Source of the DNA: an uncultured Ruminococcus sp. | GTDB taxonomy: Bacteria > Bacillota > Clostridia > Oscillospirales > Ruminococcaceae | Direction of reading: 5' to 3' | Assembly (NCBI GenBank): GCA_946612185.1 | Contig: CAMOEP010000166.1 | Span: forward strand, 1-5,789 | Length of the DNA: 5,789 nt | Shown here: piece by piece, positions 1 through 5,449 of the stretch | How positions within the stretch are numbered: position 1 is the stretch's first letter | How the letters are laid out: each line of letters begins with the position of its first letter | Notes under the pieces: generated by a model | What the model was told of the DNA's origin: nothing | Database searches by the model: none | What the model saw: only the letters and a program-made list of their open reading frames with translations | Made by a program: the position numbers and the translations under genes

Positions 1-262
1 GAAGATAATCGACACCCGTGAATACTCCAAACAGCGCCTTGCTGAGCTTGGATTTACATTCACCGACTCAAAGAGCAACTTCATCTTCGCAAGCCCTCAG
101 AAAAAGCCGGCACAGTTCGTTTTCGAGGAACTGAAAAAGCGCAGAATATTCGTCCGCTACTGGAATAAGCCCAGAATAAGCGAGTACCTGCGTATCACCG
201 TAGGCACAAGGGAAGAAATGGACAAACTCTTTGCCGCACTGGAGGAGATACTCAATGGATAA
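1..262 (+). CDS. hisC: Histidinol-phosphate aminotransferase, C-terminal fragment (5' end outside window)
   Basis: HisC is a PLP-dependent fold-type I aminotransferase that converts imidazole acetol phosphate plus glutamate to histidinol phosphate plus 2-oxoglutarate, in the cytoplasm. Only the last 86 residues are visible, reading from base 2 to the TAA at 260-262. They match the small C-terminal domain of the family: an SNFIFA strand (fragment residues 25-30), then RRIFVRYWNKPRISEYLRITVGT (residues 47-69, shown here only as a landmark), whose Arg64 in YLRITVG is the expected substrate-carboxylate-binding arginine. A helical tail ending in EEILNG follows. The PLP-binding lysine lies upstream of the window. 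The stop is intact and overlaps the hisB start by 8 bases, so the two are probably translationally coupled. Assignment to HisC rather than another aminotransferase rests on the RYWNKPRI segment and on direct linkage to hisB. Confidence 0.95.
   Translation, partial: KIIDTREYSKQRLAELGFTFTDSKSNFIFASPQKKPAQFVFEELKKRRIFVRYWNKPRISEYLRITVGTREEMDKLFAALEEILNG
241..247 (+). promoter_or_regulatory. Ribosome binding site of hisB
   Basis: GGAGGAG lies inside the hisC 3' end, 7 bases before the ATG at 255. It sets the hisB start there rather than at the in-frame TTG at 231, which has no such motif at the right distance. Confidence 0.85.
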
Positions 263-845
263 CATCAGAACTGGCGAAGTAAGGCGGCAGACTAAGGAAA
301 CTGACATATATATCAAGGTGACTCTGGACAACAAGGGCGCTTGCGATATTGATACCGGCATCGGCTTTTTTGACCATATGCTCACAGCCCTTTCCGTCCA
401 CAGCGGCATCAGTATGACTATCCGTGTAAAGGGCGACCTGCACGTTGACTGTCACCATACTATCGAGGACACAGGCATTGCGCTGGGTCAGGCGCTTGGT
501 CAGGCACTTGGCGCTAAGTCCGGCATCGTTCGCTATGGCACGTTCTATATCCCTATGGACGAATCCCTTGCAATGGCTTCCCTTGACCTTTCAAACCGCC
601 CGTTCCTGGTATTCAACTGCGATTTCACAAACCAGAGCTGCGGCGGCTATGACCTTTGCATGACCGAGGAATTTTTCCGTGCATTTGCCTTCAATTCCGG
701 CATGACCCTGCACATCAACCTCCTCTACGGTTCAAATGACCACCACAAGGCTGAAGCAGTATACAAAGCCGTTGCCCATGCACTGAAAGAAGCCGTCCGT
801 TTTAGCGGCGACGGCAAAACACTCTCGACGAAAGGAGTACTGTGA
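255..845 (+). CDS. hisB: Imidazoleglycerol-phosphate dehydratase (monofunctional)
   Basis: HisB dehydrates imidazole glycerol phosphate to imidazole acetol phosphate, the sixth step of histidine synthesis. It is a cytoplasmic, manganese-dependent enzyme that in known cases forms a 24-mer. The 196-residue product has the usual length of the standalone enzyme. Visible hallmarks are the N-terminal RRQTKET (Glu15), FFDHML (38-43, His41), the metal-binding HVDCHHTIEDTG (63-74, His67/His68/Glu71) and the second metal-binding motif DHHKAEAVYK (162-171). It ends in the family's typical STKGVL. The start at 255 is chosen because of the GGAGGAG seven bases upstream and because MDNIRTGEVRR aligns with the usual N-terminus. 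There is no fused N-terminal phosphatase domain as in enterobacterial HisB, so histidinol-phosphate phosphatase must be encoded elsewhere (inferred). It overlaps hisC by 8 bases and hisH by 1 base. Confidence 0.97.
   Translation: MDNIRTGEVRRQTKETDIYIKVTLDNKGACDIDTGIGFFDHMLTALSVHSGISMTIRVKGDLHVDCHHTIEDTGIALGQALGQALGAKSGIVRYGTFYIPMDESLAMASLDLSNRPFLVFNCDFTNQSCGGYDLCMTEEFFRAFAFNSGMTLHINLLYGSNDHHKAEAVYKAVAHALKEAVRFSGDGKTLSTKGVL
831..837 (+). promoter_or_regulatory. Ribosome binding site of hisH
   Basis: AAAGGAG lies at the end of hisB, 7 bases before the ATG at 845. A GTG at 842 is in frame but would sit only 4 bases away, so the ATG is preferred. Confidence 0.8.
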
Positions 846-1447
846 TGATAGCCATTATCGACTACGGCGCAGGTAATATATTCAGCGTAAAGAACGCCCT
901 TGACTACCTGGGACTTGAAAGCGCTCTGGTAAAGGACGAGAAGTCCGTCCGTGAGGCTGATGCGGTCATTCTCCCCGGAGTCGGCGCATTTCCGGCAGCT
1001 ATGGAGATGCTGGAAAAGTCCGGGCTTATCGGCACTATCAAGGAAGAAGCCGCTAAGAAGCCGTTTCTGGGGATCTGCCTGGGTATGCAGCTTATTTTCA
1101 GCAAGGGCTACGAATTTGAGGAGTGCGATGGTCTGGGACTTATCCCCGGCGATGTCCGCAAAATAGATGCCCCCGACCTTATAATCCCCCACATGGGCTG
1201 GAATAAGCTTGAAAAGCAGAACGGCTGCCCGCTCCTTGAAAATATCGGTGACGATGAGTACGTTTACTTCGTCCACTCCTATAAGGCGCAGTGCGATGAT
1301 AAGTACATCGCCGCATGGAGCGAGTACGGCGGAAAAGTCCCGGCACTTGTCTATGACGGAAAGTATGTTTTCGGCGCACAGTTCCACCCGGAAAAAAGCG
1401 GCGAAACTGGTCTTAAAATACTTCGCAGTTTCGGAAAGCTGATATGA
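845..1447 (+). CDS. hisH: Imidazole glycerol phosphate synthase, glutaminase subunit
   Basis: HisH is the class I (triad) glutamine amidotransferase that hydrolyses glutamine and passes ammonia to HisF for imidazole ring closure. The 200-residue product has the normal length. It starts MIAIIDYGAGN. The oxyanion-strand motif PGVGAF is at 44-49 and the nucleophile elbow GICLGMQ at 76-82, with catalytic Cys78. PHMGWN is at 115-120 and YFVHSY at 141-146. His181 and Glu183 in QFHPEKSG complete the triad. The ATG at 845 overlaps the hisB stop in TGATG; a GTG one codon earlier is possible but badly spaced from the ribosome binding site. The 3' end overlaps the next gene by ATGA. Its partner hisF is not adjacent: three genes lie between the two subunits, including two non-histidine genes. 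Confidence 0.97.
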   Translation: MIAIIDYGAGNIFSVKNALDYLGLESALVKDEKSVREADAVILPGVGAFPAAMEMLEKSGLIGTIKEEAAKKPFLGICLGMQLIFSKGYEFEECDGLGLIPGDVRKIDAPDLIIPHMGWNKLEKQNGCPLLENIGDDEYVYFVHSYKAQCDDKYIAAWSEYGGKVPALVYDGKYVFGAQFHPEKSGETGLKILRSFGKLI

Positions 1448-1782
1448 GCGGAGCGCTGTCATCAGTACTGGCAGTTGCAGTCCCTGTTTTATTTGTACTT
1501 GAACCGGTTCTTCTGCATAATCTGGTTTTCAAGGTACTGCTGAAACTTACAAGCATCGGCAGGTTTTGTGCGTACACCATTGCTATGGTACTGACTCTTG
1601 CTCTGCTTTATCTTGAAGGCAACTGGCTGAGCATTACCGACGATGACGATATGCTCGCAGGATTTGACGGACTGTTCGCAGCTATGGTCTGGAGTCCTTT
1701 TGTACTGATTATCCTTATAGTGTGGATAGTTCTGGCTGTAAAGACATTCCGTAAAAAAACAACTAACCAACAGGAGGAATGA
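1444..1782 (+). CDS. Small three-helix membrane protein of unknown function
   Basis: I do not recognise this family. The 112-residue product is strongly hydrophobic, with probable membrane helices at about 5-24, 38-57 and 77-99. The first connecting loop carries Lys30, Lys34 and Arg40, the second is acidic (Asp66-Asp69), and the tail after helix three is basic (Lys100, Arg103, Lys104, Lys105) and ends in QQEE. By the positive-inside rule this suggests N-terminus out and C-terminus in. No cleavable signal peptide or catalytic motif is evident. That the gene is real is supported by its fit: the start overlaps the hisH stop as ATGA, the stop is one base before hisA, and its last codons contain the hisA ribosome binding site. 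Its own site is weak (GGAAAG at 1433-1438), so translation is probably coupled to hisH. A transporter accessory or a bystander gene are both possible; no link to histidine is shown. Confidence 0.75.
   Translation: MSGALSSVLAVAVPVLFVLEPVLLHNLVFKVLLKLTSIGRFCAYTIAMVLTLALLYLEGNWLSITDDDDMLAGFDGLFAAMVWSPFVLIILIVWIVLAVKTFRKKTTNQQEE
1772..1777 (+). promoter_or_regulatory. Ribosome binding site of hisA
   Basis: A perfect AGGAGG lies 6 bases before the hisA ATG, within the last codons of the membrane-protein gene. This is one of the strongest sites in the window, so hisA can be initiated independently of the weakly initiated gene before it. Confidence 0.85.
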
Positions 1783-1783
1783 T

Positions 1784-2509
1784 ATGTTAATTTTCCCCGC
1801 AATAGATATTAAAGACGGCAACTGCGTAAGGCTGTTCAAGGGCGACTTCTCCACCGTGGAGAAAGTGGCTTCCGACTACCTGGAGACCGCTAAAAGCTTC
1901 GAGAACGCCGGCGCTGAATGGATACACATGGTTGACCTGGACGGCGCTAAGGAAGGCAGACCCGTGAATACCAGAATATACACCGACGTTGCTGAAAAGA
2001 CTTCCCTGAAAGTTGAACTGGGCGGCGGTATCCGCTCACTGGAAACTATCAGCGAGTACCTTGATATGGGTATAAGCCGTGTTATCCTCGGCTCTGTTGC
2101 CCTGAAAAATCCCAGGCTCGTCCGTGATGCCGTAGAGAAGTTCGGAAGCGAGAAGATAGTGGTAGGGATAGACGCTATGAACGGTATGGTGGCTACTGAG
2201 GGCTGGCTTGAAAGCTCCGATGTGAACTATATCGACCTTGCAAACGCTATGATAGATTCCGGCGTGAAGTACTTCATCTTCACCGACATCTCAAAGGACG
2301 GCACTCTCTCCGGCGTGAACCGTCAGCAGCTTCAGGCGCTTTACGATGCAACCAAGGGCAGGGCGGATATAGTTGCCAGCGGCGGTGTTCACACAATGGA
2401 GGACATAATCGCCTGCAAGGAAATGGGACTTTACGGCACTATCTGCGGAAAGTCTCTGTATAAAGGCACTCTCGACCTCCGTGAGGCTGTTGAGTACGCT
2501 CAGAGGTAA
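1784..2509 (+). CDS. hisA: ProFAR isomerase (phosphoribosylformimino-AICAR-phosphate isomerase)
   Basis: HisA catalyses the Amadori rearrangement of the aminoaldose ProFAR to the aminoketose PRFAR. It is a cytoplasmic (beta/alpha)8 barrel of 241 residues, the usual length. Visible motifs are FPAIDIKDG (4-12) with catalytic Asp8, VDLDGA (50-55), the first phosphate-binding loop LGGGIR (79-84), VGIDAMNG (127-134) with the second catalytic Asp130, FTDISKDGT (166-174), and the second phosphate site SGGV (199-202), followed by GKSLY (222-226). The lack of an HisF-type N-terminus (KRIIPCLD) separates it from the paralogue hisF downstream. The start at 1784 is fixed by the AGGAGG six bases before it. 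It lies one base after the membrane-protein gene and five bases before the methyltransferase gene. A dual-function PriA role is not suggested, because PriA is an actinobacterial variant. Confidence 0.97.
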   Translation: MLIFPAIDIKDGNCVRLFKGDFSTVEKVASDYLETAKSFENAGAEWIHMVDLDGAKEGRPVNTRIYTDVAEKTSLKVELGGGIRSLETISEYLDMGISRVILGSVALKNPRLVRDAVEKFGSEKIVVGIDAMNGMVATEGWLESSDVNYIDLANAMIDSGVKYFIFTDISKDGTLSGVNRQQLQALYDATKGRADIVASGGVHTMEDIIACKEMGLYGTICGKSLYKGTLDLREAVEYAQR

Positions 2510-2514
2510 GCGCT

Positions 2515-3300
2515 ATGGACATTACCGACAAGAACATCGACGGCGGAAAACCCTTCGACTGGGGCAGAACTTCCGCTGACTACGCAAAATACCGTGACAT
2601 CTACCCGGAGCAGTTCTATGAGCGCATCATAAGCCGTGGACTGTGCAAGGACGGTCAGCGTGTTCTCGACCTGGGAACGGGTACGGGCGTTATTCCCCGG
2701 AATATGTACCGTTTCGGCGCAAAGTGGACTGGTGCGGACATCTCCGAAAACCAGATAGAGCAGGCAAAACTTCTCTCTCAGGGTATGGACATCGACTATA
2801 TCGCCTGTCCCACCGAGAAGGTGGACTTCCCGGACGAAACTTTCGACGTGATAACCGCCTGCCAGTGCTTCTGGTACTTCGACCATGAGAACGTGGCGGA
2901 GAAGCTGTGGCGTATGCTGAAAAAGGGCGGCAGACTGCTGGTGCTGTATATGGCGTGGCTGCCTTTTGAGGACGCTATCGCCGGGAAAAGTGAGGAACTT
3001 GTGCTGAAATTTAACCCCGGCTGGACTGGTGCAGGAGAGACAATGCACAGGATATTCATTCCCGACTGCTACGGCAAATACTTCGAGGAAGTTCTCCACG
3101 ATGAGTACCGGCTGGACGTTCACTTCACCAGAGAGCGCTGGAACGGCAGAATGAAAGCCTGCCGTGGAGTTGGTGCATCGCTTTCGCCGGAGCAGGTCGC
3201 CCGGTGGGAGCAGGAGCATCTGAGCCTTTTAGAGAGTATCGCCCCGGAGGAATTTGATATTCTCCACTACGGCGCTATGGCGGAACTGATTAAACGATAA
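2515..3300 (+). CDS. Class I SAM-dependent methyltransferase, substrate unknown
   Basis: The 261-residue product has a Rossmann-type methyltransferase core of the Methyltransf_11/UbiE-like kind. Motif I is VLDLGTGTG (50-58), which binds SAM. GADIS (73-77) carries the acidic Asp75 expected to contact the ribose hydroxyls. [13 protein letters not shown] (110-122) is the motif IV region and [10 protein letters not shown] (136-145) the post-core strand. The N-terminal [18 protein letters not shown] (14-31) is a cap segment I recall in many Firmicutes small-molecule methyltransferases. The region after about 150 is family-specific, rich in Trp, Glu and Arg, and probably shapes the substrate pocket. 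The substrate cannot be read from sequence. AGAGG at 2502-2506, 8 bases upstream, overlaps the end of hisA. The gene is packed between hisA and hisF, five bases after one and 12 before the other, so it is very likely co-transcribed. No step of histidine synthesis needs a methyl transfer. Confidence 0.9.
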   Translation: MDITDKNIDGGKPFDWGRTSADYAKYRDIYPEQFYERIISRGLCKDGQRVLDLGTGTGVIPRNMYRFGAKWTGADISENQIEQAKLLSQGMDIDYIACPTEKVDFPDETFDVITACQCFWYFDHENVAEKLWRMLKKGGRLLVLYMAWLPFEDAIAGKSEELVLKFNPGWTGAGETMHRIFIPDCYGKYFEEVLHDEYRLDVHFTRERWNGRMKACRGVGASLSPEQVARWEQEHLSLLESIAPEEFDILHYGAMAELIKR

Positions 3301-3304
3301 GGAG
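3299..3304 (+). promoter_or_regulatory. Ribosome binding site of hisF, merged with the preceding stop codon
   Basis: AAGGAG lies 8 bases before the hisF ATG. It shares its two A residues with the methyltransferase stop, giving TAAGGAG from 3298. A ribosome ending the methyltransferase sits on this site, which favours re-initiation at hisF. Confidence 0.85.
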
Positions 3305-3312
3305 CTGAAAAT

Positions 3313-4068
3313 ATGCTTGCAAAAAGAATTATCCCCTGTCTTGACGTGCGTGACGGCAAGGTGGTAAAGGGCGTTAACTTCGAGGGCATCCGTGAAGTGG
3401 GTGACCCGGTGGAGTGCGCTGAGGAGTACAACAGACAGGGCGCTGACGAGATAGTATTCTACGATATAACCGCATCATTTGAGGGCAGGGGAGTTTTCCT
3501 GGACGTGGTAAGGGAGACTGCAAAGAAGGTTTTCGTTCCGCTGACAGTTGGCGGCGGAATCAAGACCGTTGACGATATCAGGGACACTCTGCGTGCAGGT
3601 GCGGACAAGGTTTCCGTGAACTCCCAGGCGGTCAAGAACCCCCAGCTTATCAAGGACGGCGCTGACATTTTCGGAAGCCAGTGCATCTGCGTGGGCATCG
3701 ACGCTAAGAAAATTGCCGAAAATAAGTGGACGGTCTACATCAACGGCGGACGTGTGGATATGGGTATCGACCTTATCGACTGGGTTCACCAGATAGAAGA
3801 CCTGGGCGCAGGCGAGATATGCCTGAACTCCATCGACGCTGACGGCACTAAGGCTGGCTTCGACATACCCATGCTGAAAGCAGTCTGTGACAATTGTTCA
3901 ATACCCGTTATCGCCAGCGGCGGAGCAGGTAAGATCGGTGACTTCTCCGAGGTTTTTGAGAAAACCGGCGCTACTGCTGCACTGGCGGCATCGCTTTTCC
4001 ATTTCCGTGAACTGACAGTGGGTCAGGTCAAGGACTACTGCCGCAGCAAAGGCGTTATCGTTAGGTAA
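3313..4068 (+). CDS. hisF: Imidazole glycerol phosphate synthase, cyclase subunit
   Basis: HisF uses ammonia delivered by HisH to convert PRFAR into imidazole glycerol phosphate and AICAR. The AICAR links histidine synthesis to purine synthesis. The 251-residue (beta/alpha)8 barrel has the family's usual length. It begins with [20 protein letters not shown], containing catalytic Asp11, and continues with the conserved FYDITAS (49-55), the phosphate loop VGGGIK (79-84), KVSVNS (99-104), VGIDAK (127-132) with the second catalytic Asp130, [13 protein letters not shown] (172-184), and the second phosphate site ASGGAGK (201-207). The C-terminal GVIVR is typical. Asp11 and Asp130 fall at the same numbers as in the Thermotoga enzyme. 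The start follows TAAGGAG by eight bases. It is separated from hisH by about 1.9 kb, although the two proteins act as a one-to-one complex. Homology to hisA reflects the known ancient barrel duplication. Confidence 0.98.
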   Translation: MLAKRIIPCLDVRDGKVVKGVNFEGIREVGDPVECAEEYNRQGADEIVFYDITASFEGRGVFLDVVRETAKKVFVPLTVGGGIKTVDDIRDTLRAGADKVSVNSQAVKNPQLIKDGADIFGSQCICVGIDAKKIAENKWTVYINGGRVDMGIDLIDWVHQIEDLGAGEICLNSIDADGTKAGFDIPMLKAVCDNCSIPVIASGGAGKIGDFSEVFEKTGATAALAASLFHFRELTVGQVKDYCRSKGVIVR

Positions 4069-4154
4069 CTATGGACAAGATATGGACTCAGCCTGGAAAT
4101 TGAGAATTATGAGGGCATAAAGGCTACTGAGAACGAGTAAAATATGTACGAAAT

Positions 4155-4185
4155 AGGGGAGCAGTACCCCTGATAAGGAGATACT
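4155..4185 (+). promoter_or_regulatory. Possible pair of mutually exclusive hairpins around the ribosome binding site at 4175-4180
   Basis: AGGGG (4155-4159) can pair with CCCCT (4167-4171) across a 7-base loop. The same CCCCT can instead pair with AGGAG (4176-4180) across a GATA loop, with one C/A mismatch, and this is extended by AGTA (4163-4166) with TACT (4182-4185) around a bulged A. The second form would hide the ribosome binding site and the first would leave it free. Both were drawn by eye, and the stems are short. A regulatory role is inference. Confidence 0.3.
4175..4180 (+). promoter_or_regulatory. Ribosome binding site of the SF0329/GNAT gene
   Basis: AAGGAG lies 5 bases before the ATG at 4186, again as part of a TAAGGAG motif. 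It fixes the start of the gene at a sequence, MSWSATRKRLEEE, that looks like a natural N-terminus of the SF0329 family. Confidence 0.8.
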
Positions 4186-5091
4186 ATGAGTTGGTCTGCC
4201 ACACGCAAACGCTTAGAGGAGGAATTCCTTGCTCCCTCACTCAGGGGAAGGCTCAGCTACTTCATTACCCGCTATCATCACGCCCATGACCACGCCGGAC
4301 GGGTGGCGATACGCTTTGACGGCGAGGAAGTGATGAAAGCCGATTACTTTGGTAAATACAAGGGTACATACGGGCGATGCCATGAACTGATGCAGATGTA
4401 TCCCTCCGGGGACTATATGGAACTGATGCGCCAGGCGGGGCTGTATGCTGAGAAACACGGCTATTTTGACCAGCGCATATTCTACTCAGCCTGCAATGAA
4501 TTTTTCAGCCAGAGCATTGAGGAAAGTCTGGCAAGTCAGCGGCTTATTGTCCGGATCCTTGCGGTATTTGACAAGCGGACAGGAAAGCGCCGTCTGCGGC
4601 AGATGCTTGAAAATATGCCGGCAGATGACCCGTTATTCTGCGAAATGCTCATAATTCGCTGTCAGGCGGAAGGACTAATGGAGGATACCATGATAACTTA
4701 CAAAGACACCCATGACTTCACCCCGCAGCAGCTTGAACGGCTGTTTCTGTCGGTGGAATGGTCGTCCGGACATTTTCCGGAAAAGCTTGCAGTCGCCATG
4801 AAGAATTTCAGCACCGTCTACAGCGCATGGGACGGCGATACCCTTGTGGGAATGATATGCGCAATGGACGACGGCATCATGAACGCCTATATCCACTATC
4901 TTCTCATCGACCCGGAGCATCAGGGGCAGAAGATAGGCAGGACGCTGGTGGACATGGCGAAGGAGCATTACAAGGACTATCTTAGGATAGCCGTTATCGG
5001 TTACGACAAGGAGATAAACTTTTACGAGAACTGCGGTTTCAAGCGCTCTGAGGAGTCGTCGCCGCTGTTCATCACATCACTCTGGACATAA
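4186..5091 (+). CDS. SF0329-like domain fused to a GNAT N-acetyltransferase domain
   Basis: The 301-residue product has two parts. Residues 1 to about 163 resemble the uncharacterised SF0329 family from memory: MSWSATRKRLEEE, then FITRYHHAHDHAGR (26-39) and IRFDGEEV (42-49), ending in a RCQAEG stretch (158-163) where standalone members normally stop. Residues 169-301 form a compact GNAT domain of the usual 130-odd residues: SAWDGDTLVG (213-222), AYIHYLLIDPEHQG (234-247) with the acetyl-CoA-binding QGQKIG (246-251), and the C-terminal FYENCGF (279-285). The Gly usual at position 249 is Lys. The acceptor substrate is unknown. An ATG at 4690 with its own GGAGG marks the domain boundary, so a separate 133-residue acetyltransferase may also be made. 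Arginine codons in the first part are almost all CGC or CGG, while hisA and hisF use CGT, AGA and AGG, which hints at separate origin. Confidence 0.8.
   Translation: MSWSATRKRLEEEFLAPSLRGRLSYFITRYHHAHDHAGRVAIRFDGEEVMKADYFGKYKGTYGRCHELMQMYPSGDYMELMRQAGLYAEKHGYFDQRIFYSACNEFFSQSIEESLASQRLIVRILAVFDKRTGKRRLRQMLENMPADDPLFCEMLIIRCQAEGLMEDTMITYKDTHDFTPQQLERLFLSVEWSSGHFPEKLAVAMKNFSTVYSAWDGDTLVGMICAMDDGIMNAYIHYLLIDPEHQGQKIGRTLVDMAKEHYKDYLRIAVIGYDKEINFYENCGFKRSEESSPLFITSLWT
4680..4692 (+). promoter_or_regulatory. Internal ribosome binding site and ATG at the domain boundary
   Basis: GGAGG at 4680-4684 is followed after 5 bases by an in-frame ATG at 4690, exactly where the GNAT domain begins (MITYKDTHDF). 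The placement suggests either a second translation start giving the free 133-residue acetyltransferase (4690-5091), or a relic of two once-separate genes. Confidence 0.5.
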
Positions 5092-5095
5092 GGAG
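5090..5095 (+). promoter_or_regulatory. Ribosome binding site of hisI, merged with the preceding stop codon
   Basis: AAGGAG sits 5 bases before the hisI ATG and shares two bases with the acetyltransferase stop (TAAGGAG from 5089). This is the same arrangement as at the methyltransferase/hisF junction. Confidence 0.85.
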
Positions 5096-5100
5096 CAGTT

Positions 5101-5448
5101 ATGGTAAAAATTGATATAAATGACCTGGACAGGTTCTTCAAGAAAGGGGAACTTATCCCGGCGATATGCTATGAGGTCAACACCAAGACCGTGCTGATGC
5201 TTGCGTACATGAACAAGGAGAGCCTGCGGAAAACTTTAGAGACCGGTTACACCTGGTTCTGGAGCAGGTCACGCCAGGAGTACTGGAACAAAGGCGCAAC
5301 ATCGGGCAATTTGCAGAAGGTAGTCTCCATATACGGCGACTGCGATGATGACACACTGCTGGTGAATGTGGAGCAGACAGGAGTAGCCTGCCACACAGGA
5401 AGCTACAGTTGTTTTTTCAATGAGATCTATAATGAGGAGGACAAGTAA
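5101..5448 (+). CDS. hisI: Phosphoribosyl-AMP cyclohydrolase
   Basis: HisI opens the purine ring of phosphoribosyl-AMP to give ProFAR, the third step of the pathway. It is a zinc- and magnesium-dependent cytoplasmic dimer. The 115-residue product is the usual length for the standalone cyclohydrolase. Visible motifs are [13 protein letters not shown] (30-42), [20 protein letters not shown] (51-70), and the metal-binding DCDDD (80-84) with Asp80, Asp82 and Asp84 for magnesium. Cys81, Cys97 (in [11 protein letters not shown]) and Cys104 bind zinc. All three cysteines and all three aspartates are present, so the enzyme should be active. The tail NEEDK is a genuine end: the stop is one base before hisE. 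In many bacteria hisI and hisE are fused as a single hisIE gene; here they are two genes in different frames. Confidence 0.97.
   Translation: MVKIDINDLDRFFKKGELIPAICYEVNTKTVLMLAYMNKESLRKTLETGYTWFWSRSRQEYWNKGATSGNLQKVVSIYGDCDDDTLLVNVEQTGVACHTGSYSCFFNEIYNEEDK
5435..5440 (+). promoter_or_regulatory. Ribosome binding site of hisE
   Basis: AGGAGG within the last codons of hisI lies 9 bases before the ATG at 5450. It supports that start over an in-frame ATG at 5420, which would add ten residues (through MRRTSN) that do not fit the family's N-terminus. Confidence 0.8.
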
Positions 5449-5449
5449 T

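Larger units (their letters stand above)
4069..4185 (+). other. 117-base spacer between hisF and the SF0329/GNAT gene
   Basis: This is the only intergenic gap over 12 bases in the window. It holds no gene-length frame. It contains an open run of 23 codons in the hisF frame directly after the hisF stop (ending TAA at 4138-4140), then a nine-codon mini-ORF from ATG 4144 to TGA 4171 (product MYEIGEQYP) with no good ribosome binding site, and then a tandem TGA-TAA leading into AAGGAG. It has neither a U-tract terminator nor a convincing promoter. TAAAAT at 4138-4143 resembles a -10 box but has no -35 at the right distance. It may be a scar of a lost gene or a leader for the next gene. Confidence 0.6.

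Noticed and set aside
231..254. Upstream TTG start for hisB
   Set aside because: There is no ribosome binding site at a suitable distance, the eight extra residues are atypical, and GGAGGAG is well placed for the ATG at 255.
487..513. Repeat GQALGQALG in HisB as an internal duplication
   Set aside because: The total length and spacing match the family, where a similar GQA-x-x-x-ALG stretch is normal; no residues are inserted.
725..1462. Long minus-strand reading frame of 245 codons opposite hisH
   Set aside because: It lies antisense to a clearly functional hisH and matches no family I recognise. Its length follows from the codon bias of the sense strand.
2500..3219. Long minus-strand reading frame of 239 codons opposite the methyltransferase
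   Set aside because: It is a shadow of the methyltransferase gene, which carries clear SAM-binding motifs on the + strand.
1784..4068. Similarity between hisA and hisF as a recent duplication
   Set aside because: This is the known ancient barrel paralogy; the two sequences are far diverged and have different functions.
4100..4143. Internal promoter (TTGAGA at 4100, TAAAAT at 4138)
   Set aside because: The two elements are 32 bases apart, far from the 16-18 needed, and neither has a good partner at the right distance.
4155..4171. Hairpin read as a transcription terminator
   Set aside because: The stem is only 5 bp and no T-tract follows; a ribosome binding site follows instead, and hisI and hisE lie downstream.
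5420..5449. Upstream ATG start for hisE inside hisI
   Set aside because: The extra ten residues do not fit the family, and AGGAGG at 5435-5440 points to the ATG at 5450.
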